Source of the DNA: CAYQTE01 sp964420285
GTDB taxonomy: Bacteria > Planctomycetota > Phycisphaerae > Tepidisphaerales > Tepidisphaeraceae
Assembly: GCA_964420285.1 (NCBI GenBank)
Contig: CAYQTE010000058.1
Span: 1-32,459 of the forward strand
Reading direction: 5' to 3'
DNA: 32,459 nucleotides
The notes below the pieces were generated by a model. It did no database searches, had not been told where the DNA came from, and saw nothing but the letters and a program-made list of their open reading frames with translations. Position numbers and translations under genes: made by a program. Below are positions 24,379 to 32,459 of this stretch, in pieces (the stretch's first letter is position 1; every line of letters starts with the position of its first letter).

Positions 24379-26993
24379 GGCATACCAACTGGCAAAGACG
24401 ATTGCGACGCCGCCGCGGCGACGGCGCCACCCGAGGCGGCGGCCGCCTTACGCGAGGCGTCGCCGGGCGGATCGGGAATCGTGAAATAAAACGTCGAACC
24501 CTGCCCCGGCGTTGATTCGACCCAAATGCGCCCGCCGTGACGTTCGACGATCTTCTTGCACACCGCCAGACCGATTCCCGTGCCGGGGTATTCGTCCCGC
24601 GCGTGCAGCCGTTGAAAGATCATAAAGATTCGCTCGAAATACTGCGAATCAATCCCGATGCCATTGTCGGCCACGCCAAACAGCCAGGCCTGCTCCTGCC
24701 GGCGGGCGCTGACAAGCACGCGTGGGTTGGCCGGGCCGTGAAATTTCACCGCGTTGGCGACGAGGTTCTGCAGGAGTTGCACAAGCTGAGTCGGATCGTA
24801 CTGAACCGTCGGCAGATCGCTCCAGGCCACATCGCCGTGCGTTTCTTCGATCGCCGTACGCAGGTTGGCGGCGACGAGGCGCATCGCTTCGGCACAATCG
24901 ACCGGCTGCGGCGTCGTCGCCCGTGTGCCGACCCGCGAATAGGCCAGCAAATCCTCAATGAGCGTCTTCATCCTCCCCGCGCCGTCCACGGCAAACTCGA
25001 TATATTCATCCGCGGCCGCATCGAGCCGGCCCTTGCATCGCCGCGCCAGAAGCTGCAGGAATCCGCTGACCATGCGCAGCGGCTCCTGAAGGTCGTGCGA
25101 CGCGATATAGGCGAATTGTTCCAGTTCGGCGTTGGATCGCTCCAGTTCAGCGGCCTGGCGCCGCAATGCGTCCGATTGACGCATCAGCGCATCGGCCTGC
25201 CGCGCCAGCGTGCCCGCCTGCTCCGCCAGGGCCGCCTCGATTCGCTTGCGGACCGTCACGTCGCGGCCGGTCGCGTAAATGACCTGCCCCGGCGCGTGCG
25301 GCGTGGCGCTCCACAGAAAATACCGATAGGAACCGTCCGCCGCGCGGCAGCGGGTCTCGAAATCCAGCGATTCGTCTCCCTGCCGCCCCCGCTCCAGTTG
25401 GTCGGCCACGCCGTTGACGTCGTCGGGATGGACCAGATCCAAAAAGTGCCTGCTGGCAAGGTCGATCTCGCAATAGCCCAGCGTATTTTGCCACGCGGGA
25501 TTCACCCGCTTGAACAACCCGTCGAATCCGATGGCGCACAGAAGATCGTGCGATGCCACAAAGAACTGCCCGCGCTCCTTCTCCGCCTGGTTGCGCGCCG
25601 TCACGTCACGCAGCAGAATCGCCACCGCAATCGCCCGCGTCGGATCGGCCGGTGCTCGGACCGGCGAAAGCGTCAGACTCACCTCGATCGCCCGCCCGTC
25701 GGCGCGGCGGTGAACGTCCTCGCGTCGCTGCACCTCCAGCGTCGTTGCCACGCGGTTGATGGCTCGGAGCAGGTCGTGAAACTGACCCGGCGGGCAGATC
25801 ATCGAAATGGGTTGACCGACCACCTGCGAGGAATCGTATCCGTAGATGCTCTGCGCCGCGGGGTTCCAGCTTCGCAGAGTGCCGGTGGGCGTTGTGCTCA
25901 GGATCGCGTCGTCCGAGGCATCGACGATGGCCTCGAATTGCCGCAACTCCTGATTGCGCCGCGTCACCTCCTGCGCCAGCCGCCGATTGCGACTGCCCGC
26001 CGTCGCCAGCGCCGACACCGCCAATACCGCTGCTCCGGCCACGCATCCCGACGCCAGCAGGATCTGCATCCCGATCTGCCGGATCGGAAAATACGCCTCG
26101 TCATAAGGCTGCTCGGCGCCGACAACCCACCACCGGCCGTGAATCTGCACCGGCTCGAACGATGCCACCACGCGCGTGTGGGAGATCGGATCGTCGATGA
26201 TCGCGTTCGGCACCTCCTGCCCGGCCAGCGCGTCGGCCACGGGCTTCAATCCGGCATACGGTTGATCCTGCCTTGCGGCCGCTCCGGGTAGAGCCACCAG
26301 AGCGCCGCGCGGGTCGATGACGAAAACGAACTCCGACGATTCCGCCGACGTTTTGTTCACCCAGGTGGCAAGCTGATCCAGCGAATATTCCGCCACCAGC
26401 ACCGCCAGTGTGCGGCCCTGCGCGTTGATGATGGGCATCGCCGCGCAAACCATCGGTATCGGCGCCTCGCCGCTCCGCCATTGGGCCGCCGATATCGTCG
26501 GCTGACCATCCTTCGCCACCGCCTCAAACCAGTCTCGCGATGAAATGTTCTCGCCCGGCACCGACGCCGACTGCGGGTAATCGCACCAGACCGTTCCATC
26601 CGGATCGGCCACATACAGTCGATCCAGTCGCGGCCCATTGCCTTCGGCCAGCAGCGGGGCGTTGGAATCGGCGATGCTGCCGAGCCGCGCACGCAGCGAC
26701 GCCACGTCGCGATCCGTCACGTTCTGAACGATGGTCTGCCCGCGCGCCACCATCCGCACCAGGCTCAGGTTCGCCTCGAATTCCTGGTGGATCATCTGCC
26801 CGCCGAATTTCGCGGCGAATTGATTCCCCTGATCCACCTGGTCGCGGATCGAATCGCGGTCCAGCAGAAACGCGTACACGCTCAGCAGCGCGATCGGCAG
26901 CACCGCGACGATAATGACCACGCTCCACAGCGCCGGCGACAGCCGCTTGTTCTCGACAATGATCCGCTCCTGCGGGACGTCGGGAATCGTCAT
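24375..26993 (-). CDS. Membrane sensor histidine kinase (dCache-PAS-PAS-HisKA-HATPase)
   Basis: 872 residues. Membrane helix near 22-45, an extracytoplasmic sensor of about 260 residues with dCache-like features (LYVADPDGTVWCDYP, FVFVIDPRGALVALPG, RWWVVGAEQPYDEAYFPIRQ), a second helix near 306-330, then two PAS domains (AIVDASDDAILSTTPTG; AIGFDGLFKRVNPAWQNTLGY), a coiled segment of repeated (Q)ADALMRQSDALRRQ, HisKA with the phospho-His in ASHDLQEPLRMV near 631, and HATPase_c (N box LVANAVKFHG, G1 DNGIGI, F box IFMIFQRLH, G2 GTGIGLAVCKKI). The Ala-rich tail is non-conserved. ATG 26993 is preferred; the frame's TTG at 27038 adds 15 residues. The signal is unknown; a small ligand at the dCache domain is likely from family knowledge. 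Confidence 0.93.
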   Translation of the reverse strand: MTIPDVPQERIIVENKRLSPALWSVVIIVAVLPIALLSVYAFLLDRDSIRDQVDQGNQFAAKFGGQMIHQEFEANLSLVRMVARGQTIVQNVTDRDVASLRARLGSIADSNAPLLAEGNGPRLDRLYVADPDGTVWCDYPQSASVPGENISSRDWFEAVAKDGQPTISAAQWRSGEAPIPMVCAAMPIINAQGRTLAVLVAEYSLDQLATWVNKTSAESSEFVFVIDPRGALVALPGAAARQDQPYAGLKPVADALAGQEVPNAIIDDPISHTRVVASFEPVQIHGRWWVVGAEQPYDEAYFPIRQIGMQILLASGCVAGAAVLAVSALATAGSRNRRLAQEVTRRNQELRQFEAIVDASDDAILSTTPTGTLRSWNPAAQSIYGYDSSQVVGQPISMICPPGQFHDLLRAINRVATTLEVQRREDVHRRADGRAIEVSLTLSPVRAPADPTRAIAVAILLRDVTARNQAEKERGQFFVASHDLLCAIGFDGLFKRVNPAWQNTLGYCEIDLASRHFLDLVHPDDVNGVADQLERGRQGDESLDFETRCRAADGSYRYFLWSATPHAPGQVIYATGRDVTVRKRIEAALAEQAGTLARQADALMRQSDALRRQAAELERSNAELEQFAYIASHDLQEPLRMVSGFLQLLARRCKGRLDAAADEYIEFAVDGAGRMKTLIEDLLAYSRVGTRATTPQPVDCAEAMRLVAANLRTAIEETHGDVAWSDLPTVQYDPTQLVQLLQNLVANAVKFHGPANPRVLVSARRQEQAWLFGVADNGIGIDSQYFERIFMIFQRLHARDEYPGTGIGLAVCKKIVERHGGRIWVESTPGQGSTFYFTIPDPPGDASRKAAAASGGAVAAAASQSSLPVGMP

Positions 26994-27266
26994 GTGCGCT
27001 ATTCTAATCGAAACCGCCGCAACCTTCCCGTCGCCCAAATGGTTCCGATAAACAATTTCCGGCCCCGCTGGTTCCGCTAATGTCGCGTCCCTTTCGATTT
27101 GGCGCGAAAAATCCGATCCCGATTGGCCGCGACCCCGTTTGTGAAGTTAAATGTAGTGCGGTCAGCGCGCGTTTTGCTTCGTTCGGCGGTCGATTCGTCC
27201 GACTTCCGACCGGCACCGGCCCACCGCCTGTCGCCTCCTTCGCGACGTTTGCACCGAGGCTCCTCA

Positions 27267-28178
27267 ATGACGCAGACCATCTTCGGGTATGACATCATCA
27301 GCCGCATCGGCCAGGGCGCCGGCAGCGTCATTTACGCCGCCAGCGATCCCGCGACCGGCCAGTTGTACGCCGTCAAGCACGTCCTGTGCCAAACCGCGCG
27401 CGACGCCAGACTCATCGACCAGCTCGAAGCCGAATTCGCACTTGGCAAGGCCCTTGTCCATCCCAATCTCCGCCGGATCTACGATCTCAAGATCAACCGC
27501 TCCATGTTCCGCAAGAACGCCGAGGGATTGCTGGTGATGGAACTCGTGGATGGCCACACCCTCACCGAACAGCCGCCCGCCACCATGCGCGACATGGTCG
27601 ATACGTTCATCCAGGTGGCTCGCGGCCTGCGAGCAATGCACACGCTGGGACTGGTTCATTGCGACCTCAAACCCAACAACATCATGCGCACCGACGATGG
27701 CACCGTGAAGTTGATCGACTTCGGCCAGAGCTGCCGCGTCGGCACCATCAAGCAGCGCATCCAGGGCACGCCCGATTTCATCGCCCCCGAACAGATGGCC
27801 CGCCAGCCCGTCACCGTCCAAACCGATGTATACAATCTCGGCGCCACCATCTACGTCGTCCTCACCGGCAAACCCATACCCACGGCGTACACGGCCCGCA
27901 CCAACGGCCGCGACAGTTTCCTCCTGCCGGCAATTCTCCCCGCCCCGCGCGATCTCAACGGCGATGTTCCTGCCGGATTGTCCAATCTGGTTATGGAGTC
28001 CATCGCCACGTCGCCGGCCAAGCGCCCCGATGGCGTATCCGAAGTCATCAGCCGTCTGGAGCTTGCCCAGCACGTTCTGGATCGCACCGGCGAACTGCCG
28101 TTACACGACTCGCATTCTCCGATGGCCCTGCCCAACCCCATCCGCCGCCTTCGCCCCGCAACGCCTCTGGCCATGTGA
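27267..28178 (+). CDS. Soluble Ser/Thr protein kinase, non-RD type
   Basis: 303 residues, one eukaryotic-like kinase domain without a membrane helix. Motifs: glycine loop RIGQGAGSVIYAA, Lys in YAVKHV, Glu in LEAEFALGKAL, catalytic loop HCDLKPNN, metal Asp in LIDFGQS and the APE motif in GTPDFIAPEQ. The catalytic loop has Cys where Arg usually precedes Asp, so it is a non-RD kinase and may not need activation-loop phosphorylation. ATG 27267 has GAGG about 8 bases upstream; the upstream frame to 27099 is Arg/Ser-rich and not protein-like. Divergent from the histidine kinase across 273 bases, which suggests shared control. Confidence 0.9.
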   Translation: MTQTIFGYDIISRIGQGAGSVIYAASDPATGQLYAVKHVLCQTARDARLIDQLEAEFALGKALVHPNLRRIYDLKINRSMFRKNAEGLLVMELVDGHTLTEQPPATMRDMVDTFIQVARGLRAMHTLGLVHCDLKPNNIMRTDDGTVKLIDFGQSCRVGTIKQRIQGTPDFIAPEQMARQPVTVQTDVYNLGATIYVVLTGKPIPTAYTARTNGRDSFLLPAILPAPRDLNGDVPAGLSNLVMESIATSPAKRPDGVSEVISRLELAQHVLDRTGELPLHDSHSPMALPNPIRRLRPATPLAM

Positions 28179-28240
28179 GGAATCACCCGCGCCGCTTTCT
28201 CCCCCTTTCCCCTCCTCACCTGCTCTACTGTCCTCCTGTT

Positions 28241-29476
28241 CTACTGCTCTATCACCGCCAAAAGCCTCCCCATCGTCGTTCCCTGCACCAGCACTGAGAA
28301 CACCGCCACCGTCCACGTGATCGCCACGATCCGCTCACGGTATTCGCCTTCCGGCAACGACAATGCCATCGCCACCGCCAACCCGCCGCGCAGCCCGCCC
28401 CATGTCAGCACCGCCACGATCTTCTCCCCAAATCGCCGCCTCGCCCCCAGCAGCGACAGCGTCACCCATACGCTGATCCATCGCGATGCCAGCGTCACCA
28501 GCACCGCCGCCGCCGCCACCAGGCCGATCGGCAGTCCGAACCGGATCGCCAGCACCTCCAGCCCTATCAGCAGAAACAGCACCGTATTGAGAATCTCGTC
28601 GATCAAGTCCCAGAACCGCAACAAATCCGCTCGCGGTCGTGGGTCCATGTGAAACAGCCGGCCCTGATTGCCGATCAGCAGCCCGGCCACGACCATGGCG
28701 ATCGGCCCCGAACATCCCAGTGCATCCGCCAGCGCATATCCGCCCATCACCAGCGCCAGCGTCAATAGCACCTCAACCTCAAACTCCTGCACCTGCCGCA
28801 GCAGCACATAGACCAGCACGCCCATCGCAAACCCCAGCGCCAGCCCGCCGCCGGTTTGTCGGATCAGCAGCCACGCCGTCGATCCAACAGAAATCCGCCC
28901 GCCCTGGTTCATCAAGCCCACGATGGTCAGGAAGAGCACGACGCCCACGCCGTCGTTGAACAGCGACTCGGCCGACAGGATCGTCTGCGTCTGCCGCGTT
29001 GTGTGCATCCGACGCATCACGGCCACGACTGACACCGGATCGGTCGGCGAGATCAGCGCCCCAAACGCCAGGCAGGGCAGCACGGCCACTTCCATATCCG
29101 CCTGCCTGAACGCCAGCCACATCAGCCCGCCGATCAGGAATGTCGAGAGGATCGTCGCGAAACTCGCCAGTGCGAACGTCACGCCACCCTGACGCCGCAG
29201 CTCATCCAGATCGACATGCAGCGCTCCGGCGAACAGCAGAAACCCCAGCATCCATCGCAACAGGGCCTGACTGAATCGCACCTGCCCCAGCAGCCGCTCG
29301 GCCTGCTCGTGAATATGCGGATCGATCAACTGTCCCGCGACGATCACCACCGCACTGCCGGCCAGCGCCAACACCATCACCCCAATGGAGGGCTGCAACC
29401 GCAGGAATCGCGCATTAACAAACGCGAACCCGGCCGCCAACACGATCACACCGGCAACTATGTCAAACTGGTCCAT
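28241..29476 (-). CDS. CPA1-family cation (Na+ or K+)/H+ antiporter
   Basis: 411 residues with about 12 membrane helices. CPA1/NhaP features: FGALISPTDPVSVVAVMRR with the conserved Asp-Pro in the transport core, LSAESLFNDGVGVVLFLTI, and GGLRGGLAVAMALSLP near the end. It exchanges protons for monovalent cations at the cytoplasmic membrane; ion specificity cannot be read. The frame is open much further upstream (to 30292) over the glycosyltransferase gene, but ATG 29476 (MDQFDIVAGVIVLAAGF) starts the first helix and is chosen. Convergent with the Ser/Thr kinase across 62 bases. Confidence 0.92.
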   Translation of the reverse strand: MDQFDIVAGVIVLAAGFAFVNARFLRLQPSIGVMVLALAGSAVVIVAGQLIDPHIHEQAERLLGQVRFSQALLRWMLGFLLFAGALHVDLDELRRQGGVTFALASFATILSTFLIGGLMWLAFRQADMEVAVLPCLAFGALISPTDPVSVVAVMRRMHTTRQTQTILSAESLFNDGVGVVLFLTIVGLMNQGGRISVGSTAWLLIRQTGGGLALGFAMGVLVYVLLRQVQEFEVEVLLTLALVMGGYALADALGCSGPIAMVVAGLLIGNQGRLFHMDPRPRADLLRFWDLIDEILNTVLFLLIGLEVLAIRFGLPIGLVAAAAVLVTLASRWISVWVTLSLLGARRRFGEKIVAVLTWGGLRGGLAVAMALSLPEGEYRERIVAITWTVAVFSVLVQGTTMGRLLAVIEQ

Positions 29477-29492
29477 TGGTCCAAAAGCAGAG

Positions 29493-29526
29493 TAATACCG
29501 CCAAGCCCGGACGCCAAGCACAGAGG
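29493..29526. repeat. Fragment of a CGCCAAG-type dispersed repeat
   Basis: TAATACCGCCAAGCCCGGAC followed by GCCAAGCACAGAGG repeats the CCGCCAAG/ACGCCAAG unit found in intergenic DNA of many bacteria. It lies in the 213-base divergent spacer between the antiporter and the glycosyltransferase. Nothing else is recognisable in that spacer. Confidence 0.4.
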
Positions 29527-29689
29527 AAGATGCGAAGATCCCGATGCTACCAAGACGGACCCGTGCCGGTCGCCGTGGCCGCAGGCGCCAAGCCGGCTGG
29601 AATGCGGCGTCGCTCCGGCGCACGAAACTCATTGTCGATGGCAACAACCCTGTTCTCCGGGCGCGGATTTCAGTAGATTGGGGGTTATC

Positions 29690-30463
29690 GTGACTGCGAT
29701 CTCTATGGATAGAGCCAAACGAACAACTCCGCCATCCGCCGGAGGGCTGCGCTGTCTGGCGATTGTGCCGGCATTTAACGAGGGCCAGTCGGTCGCCCGC
29801 GTCGTCGGGCAGATTCGCCGCGTGCTGCCCGATTTTGATGTCCTGGTCATCGATGATGGATCGACCGATGACACGGTTCGCCGCGTTCCCGACGAGACGG
29901 CCGTGGTGAGTTTGCCCTTCAACCTCGGGATCGGCGGGGCGATGCAGACCGGATATCGCTACGCGGCTCTTCACAAGTACGACATCGCGGTGCAGGTGGA
30001 CGGCGACGGCCAGCACCGCGCCACCGAGGTGCGCAAGCTGGTTGATGAACTGATCTCCAGCGGCGCGGATTTGGTCGTCGGCTCGCGGTTCCTCAGGCCC
30101 ACGCCGTTTCGCCAATCCGCCACGCGCATGGGCGGAATCCAGATCCTCAGCACGTGGATACGCCTGCTGTCGGGCATCCACATCGCCGATTGCACCAGCG
30201 GATTCCGCGCGGCCAATGCGCGGGTCATCCGGGCGTTTGCACATTGGTATCCCGAGGATTATCCCGAGCCGGAAGTCATCCTGCTTCTGCACCGTTCCGG
30301 GTTCAAGATCGTCGAGGTTCCGACGCGGATGCGACGGCGCATGTATGGGCAGACCAGCATCTCCCTGGCGCGCGGCATCTTCTATGTGCTCAAAGTCCTG
30401 ACCTGCCTCATGCTCGATATGGTTCGCCAGCCCTGGCCGGAGGGAAAGGTGGATCTGCCATGA
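29690..30463 (+). CDS. Glycosyltransferase family 2 (dolichyl-phosphate-mannose synthase-like)
   Basis: 257 residues, a GT-A fold. CLAIVPAFNEGQSVARVV opens the nucleotide-sugar fold, VLVIDDGSTDDT carries the UDP/GDP-binding Asp, VDGDGQHRATEV is the metal-binding DxD-type motif, and SGFRAANARVI plus RRRMYGQTSI follow. There is no membrane domain. It probably transfers a sugar to a polyprenyl phosphate, giving a lipid-linked donor; the sugar is unknown. GTG 29690 has a GGGGG run 5-9 bases upstream; ATG 29705 is an alternative. The stop overlaps the next start by ATGA. Confidence 0.88.
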   Translation: MTAISMDRAKRTTPPSAGGLRCLAIVPAFNEGQSVARVVGQIRRVLPDFDVLVIDDGSTDDTVRRVPDETAVVSLPFNLGIGGAMQTGYRYAALHKYDIAVQVDGDGQHRATEVRKLVDELISSGADLVVGSRFLRPTPFRQSATRMGGIQILSTWIRLLSGIHIADCTSGFRAANARVIRAFAHWYPEDYPEPEVILLLHRSGFKIVEVPTRMRRRMYGQTSISLARGIFYVLKVLTCLMLDMVRQPWPEGKVDLP

Positions 30464-30969
30464 ACTGGCTGTTGAATTGGACCGACATCCTGCTGGACGG
30501 GCCGCCCACGCCGGCCGGTCAGCGGTTGATTCAGCGGCTGATTCTGCTGGCGTTCGCGGGCTGCGTGGCCTGGCTGGCGGTGCGTCGGCTGCGGAGCTAT
30601 CGGCTCAAGGAACGCTATACATTGCTGTTCCTGTTCATGGGATTGCCGATCCTGCTTCTGGCGGTCTGGCCAAGGGGAATCGGAATCCTCGGCGAGATCC
30701 TGCACATTCAATACACGACGGTCGCGATGCTGATCGCGGCCGCTCTGGGCATCTTGATGGTGCTGGAATTCCTGACCATCGTGAGCTTGCAGGATCGGAA
30801 GATCGCGGCATTGGCGCAGATCGTCGGCATCCTGATGGAGAAACACGGAATGAGCGGCCACAGCGCCGCGCCGGGGCCCGGCTCGACACCGCCGCTCGAT
30901 CCCGACCCTGCCACGCAGGATGTGACAGGGAAAACAACCTTCGATCCAGGACCGCAAAACCGTGAATGA
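30460..30969 (+). CDS. DUF2304 membrane protein
   Basis: 169 residues with three membrane helices: LIQRLILLAFAGCVAWLAVRR, YTLLFLFMGLPILLLAVWP and TTVAMLIAAALGILMVLEFL. Between them the charged RRLRSYRLKERY and after them SLQDRKIAALAQIVGIL match DUF2304. The proline-rich C-terminal tail is not conserved. DUF2304 genes sit beside GT2 genes in surface-polysaccharide loci; the protein may anchor or aid the glycosyltransferase. Overlaps its neighbours at both ends (ATGA, then 8 bases). Confidence 0.88.
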   Translation: MNWLLNWTDILLDGPPTPAGQRLIQRLILLAFAGCVAWLAVRRLRSYRLKERYTLLFLFMGLPILLLAVWPRGIGILGEILHIQYTTVAMLIAAALGILMVLEFLTIVSLQDRKIAALAQIVGILMEKHGMSGHSAAPGPGSTPPLDPDPATQDVTGKTTFDPGPQNRE

Positions 30970-32077
30970 ACCGTCCATCGCCATCGAACACAGCATCGCC
31001 CCTGCCGAACCCTTCGGCCGGGGGCTGGAAGTGGCCGTGCTTATCGTCGCGTTCAACGGCCGCCAGTATCTTTCCGAATGCCTGGATTCGGTGCTGGCCT
31101 CCGACGACGGCCCGATCGCGCGGCATGTGGTGGTGGTGGACAACGCCTCGACGGACGGCACGGCTGATTTTCTCGCCTCGAAATATCCCGATGTGCGCCT
31201 GGTCCGTTCGGAGGTGAATCTGGGATTTGCCGGCGGGAACAATCTGGGTTGGGACCAGATTGCCCGGCTGTATCCGCGTGTCGATTATGTAGCACTTCTC
31301 AATCAGGATACCATCGTCGCCAATGGCTGGCTCAAGCCGCTGGTCGCGTATCTCTACGACCACCCGATCGCCGGCGCCGCTCAGCCCCGCATCGTCCTGC
31401 ATCCGCGCACGGACATGCTGAACACGGCCGGGAACGTGTCGCATTTCCTCGGGTTTGGCTTCATGACCGGATACCAGGAGCCGGACAACGGCAATTACCG
31501 TTCGGTGCGGACGATCGACTTTGCCTCCGGCGCCGCCGCTCTGGTTCGCGCCCGGCCGCTGCGGCAGGCGGGGTTGTTCAACGAGCGGATGTTCCTCTAC
31601 ATGGAGGACGCGGAACTGGGCTGGAAACTCCGCCAGCTCGGCTACGAAACCGTCTTCGTGCCGCAAAGCGTCGCGTACCACAAATACAAATTCCACGGGC
31701 CGTTCCGCGCCTATTTCTTCCTCGAACGCAACCGTTGGATCCTGATCGCATCGTATTACAAGACGGCCACGCTGCTGCTCCTGGCCCCGGCCGCTTTGGC
31801 GATGGAGTTGGGCCAGATCGTTTTCTCGCTTCAGCACGGCCTGCTGAAGCAGAAGCTGCGGGCGTGGGGCTATTTCCTGAACCGCGGGAACCTGGCGGCC
31901 CTCTCGCGCAGCCGCCGGGCCGCACAGGGGCGTCGCATCGTCGGCGATCGCCAATTCATGCACGGCTTTGCCGGGTCGATCAACAACCCCGAGCTGCAAA
32001 GCCGTCTGCTCCGCTGGCTGGGCAATCCAATGCTGAACCTGTATTGGCGCTGCGTGCGGTGGATGATTGTGTGGTGA
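30962..32077 (+). CDS. Glycosyltransferase family 2, rhamnosyltransferase-like
   Basis: 371 residues. GT2 features: VAVLIVAFNGRQYLSECLDSV, VVVDNASTDGTADFL, VNLGFAGGNNLGW, and ALLNQDTIVANGWL with the NxD metal site, then DFASGAAALVRARPLRQAGLFNERMFLYMEDAELGWKLR, quoted only as its core FLYMEDAELGWKLR, typical of WbbL-like rhamnosyltransferases. A C-terminal hydrophobic helix (ATLLLLAPAALAMELGQIV) may associate with the membrane. GTG 30962 overlaps DUF2304 by 8 bases with AGGAC about 9 bases upstream. Probably adds a sugar to a lipid-linked glycan at the inner membrane. Confidence 0.9.
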   Translation: MNEPSIAIEHSIAPAEPFGRGLEVAVLIVAFNGRQYLSECLDSVLASDDGPIARHVVVVDNASTDGTADFLASKYPDVRLVRSEVNLGFAGGNNLGWDQIARLYPRVDYVALLNQDTIVANGWLKPLVAYLYDHPIAGAAQPRIVLHPRTDMLNTAGNVSHFLGFGFMTGYQEPDNGNYRSVRTIDFASGAAALVRARPLRQAGLFNERMFLYMEDAELGWKLRQLGYETVFVPQSVAYHKYKFHGPFRAYFFLERNRWILIASYYKTATLLLLAPAALAMELGQIVFSLQHGLLKQKLRAWGYFLNRGNLAALSRSRRAAQGRRIVGDRQFMHGFAGSINNPELQSRLLRWLGNPMLNLYWRCVRWMIVW

Positions 32078-32122
32078 ACAGTGAAGACGGGGATAGACCG
32101 CCGAGAACGCCGGGTGGAATGC

Positions 32123-32164
32123 GACAAGGTGACAAGGTGACAGGGTGACCAGGTGACAAGGTGA
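32123..32164. repeat. 8-bp tandem repeat, five units
   Basis: The unit GACAAGGT occurs five times (GACAAGGT, GACAAGGT, GACAGGGT, GACCAGGT, GACAAGGT) and ends GA. It starts 45 bases after the second glycosyltransferase stop. Short tandem GTGACAAG repeats of this type occur in intergenic DNA of various bacteria. Confidence 0.85.
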
Positions 32165-32459
32165 GGCAATGACATCTGGCCGGCGTGTTCTGGGCGCGTC
32201 TGGATTCTCCTTACTGCTTACTGCTGTCGTTGCGATCTGCTTTTTTCCTTCTGCTCGCTATGTCGCGAATCCGGTTTTTCGCGGCCAAGTTGCTTTCCGC
32301 ATTGGGCTTACGATTCAAACGGGCTTCCAATGCGTCCTTGCCTCTCCTTCGTTTCCAGCCTGAATTCGCGGTTTCGCCTCCCAACCGCGACGAAAAAACG
32401 CCCTAAACGTCTCGAAAAAGTTCGAACTTGTCATGAAATAGTCTGAACTTGGCGCGCCC
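32165..32459. other. 3' flank without a convincing gene
   Basis: No protein with recognisable features is seen. A 64-codon frame from 32169 has a hydrophobic start but then degenerates, and it lacks a Shine-Dalgarno site. Two near-identical direct repeats, GTTCGAACTTG (32420) and GTCTGAACTTG (32441), lie 21 bases apart at the window edge and may be part of the upstream region of the next gene. Confidence 0.4.

Noticed and set aside
22401..26291. Plus-strand frames opposite alaS (22401-23414) and the sensor kinase (24537-26291)
   Set aside because: Antisense shadows of well-supported genes with no recognisable domain or ribosome binding site.
28241..30292. A 683-residue version of the antiporter starting at 30292
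   Set aside because: The first 272 residues are antisense to the GT2 gene and spacer and are not membrane protein-like; ATG 29476 starts the first helix.
32123..32164. Tandem repeat as a CRISPR or replication origin
   Set aside because: Units are only 8 bases with no spacers, and there are no DnaA-box clusters or replication genes nearby.
32169..32363. 64-residue frame with hydrophobic N-terminus
   Set aside because: No Shine-Dalgarno site, follows tandem repeats and loses protein-like character after about 25 residues.
1..32459. tRNA, rRNA or riboswitch genes
   Set aside because: I found no cloverleaf, rRNA-like or riboswitch core sequence on reading both strands, though short RNAs could be missed by eye.

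Overview
The window is GC-rich bacterial chromosome, most likely from a Planctomycete of the Phycisphaerae/Tepidisphaerales type. The evidence is a giant secreted protein that carries the planctomycete N-terminal LEPLEKRVLLS-type extracellular motif (Planc_extracel-like), Gloeo/Verruco (GloVer) repeats and a dockerin-like C-terminus, together with a DUF1080 secreted hydrolase and a soluble eukaryotic-like kinase. The lineage is inferred from protein style only; there is no rRNA or other marker here.

Layout. 1-294 holds no gene, only a dispersed stem-loop repeat. 295-6450 (-) is the giant protein; its 21 propeller repeats fall into three blocks of exactly seven, separated by 3, 1 and 2 Ig-like domains. 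6886-10166 (+) is dxr (isoprenoid synthesis) overlapping rseP (intramembrane protease with four PDZ-like modules). 10188-13151 (-) is panC-coaX-mnmE: two pantothenate/CoA genes followed by a short MnmE-like GTPase without the C-terminal Cys motif. folK (13341, +) is divergent from panC. 13933-17072 (+) holds a DUF1080 protein, a DUF433 antitoxin-like gene with an interrupted partner, an outer-membrane barrel and a double zinc-ribbon membrane protein. 17235-19428 (+) is a one-gene GmrSD/BrxU-like type IV restriction enzyme (DUF262-DUF1524) with an overlapping small Xre regulator, the only clear defence locus. 19571-20494 (+) is an exported two-repeat protein of unknown function. 20577-23420 (-) is alaS.

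23498-26993 (-) is a sensor kinase followed by two receiver-only response regulators, all joined by 4-base overlaps; a soluble Ser/Thr kinase is divergent from it (27267-28178, +). 28241-29476 (-) is a CPA1 cation/proton antiporter. 29690-32077 (+) is a tightly overlapping cassette of glycosyltransferase 2, DUF2304 membrane protein and glycosyltransferase 2, probably for surface glycan synthesis. The last 380 bases hold an 8-bp tandem repeat and no convincing gene.

A recurrent theme is dispersed non-coding repeats. One palindromic family (CCCTCTCCCTGTAC..GGGAGAGGG plus a GGGGTGAGGG tail) occurs four times between 11180 and 15181: once in frame inside mnmE, once between panC and folK, and twice tail-to-tail where a toxin-like gene appears cut off. 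No wholly new system is evident. The strongest leads are the 3x7 propeller architecture, the truncated MnmE, the CoaX with a changed first motif, the restriction/Xre islet, and the repeat family invading genes.
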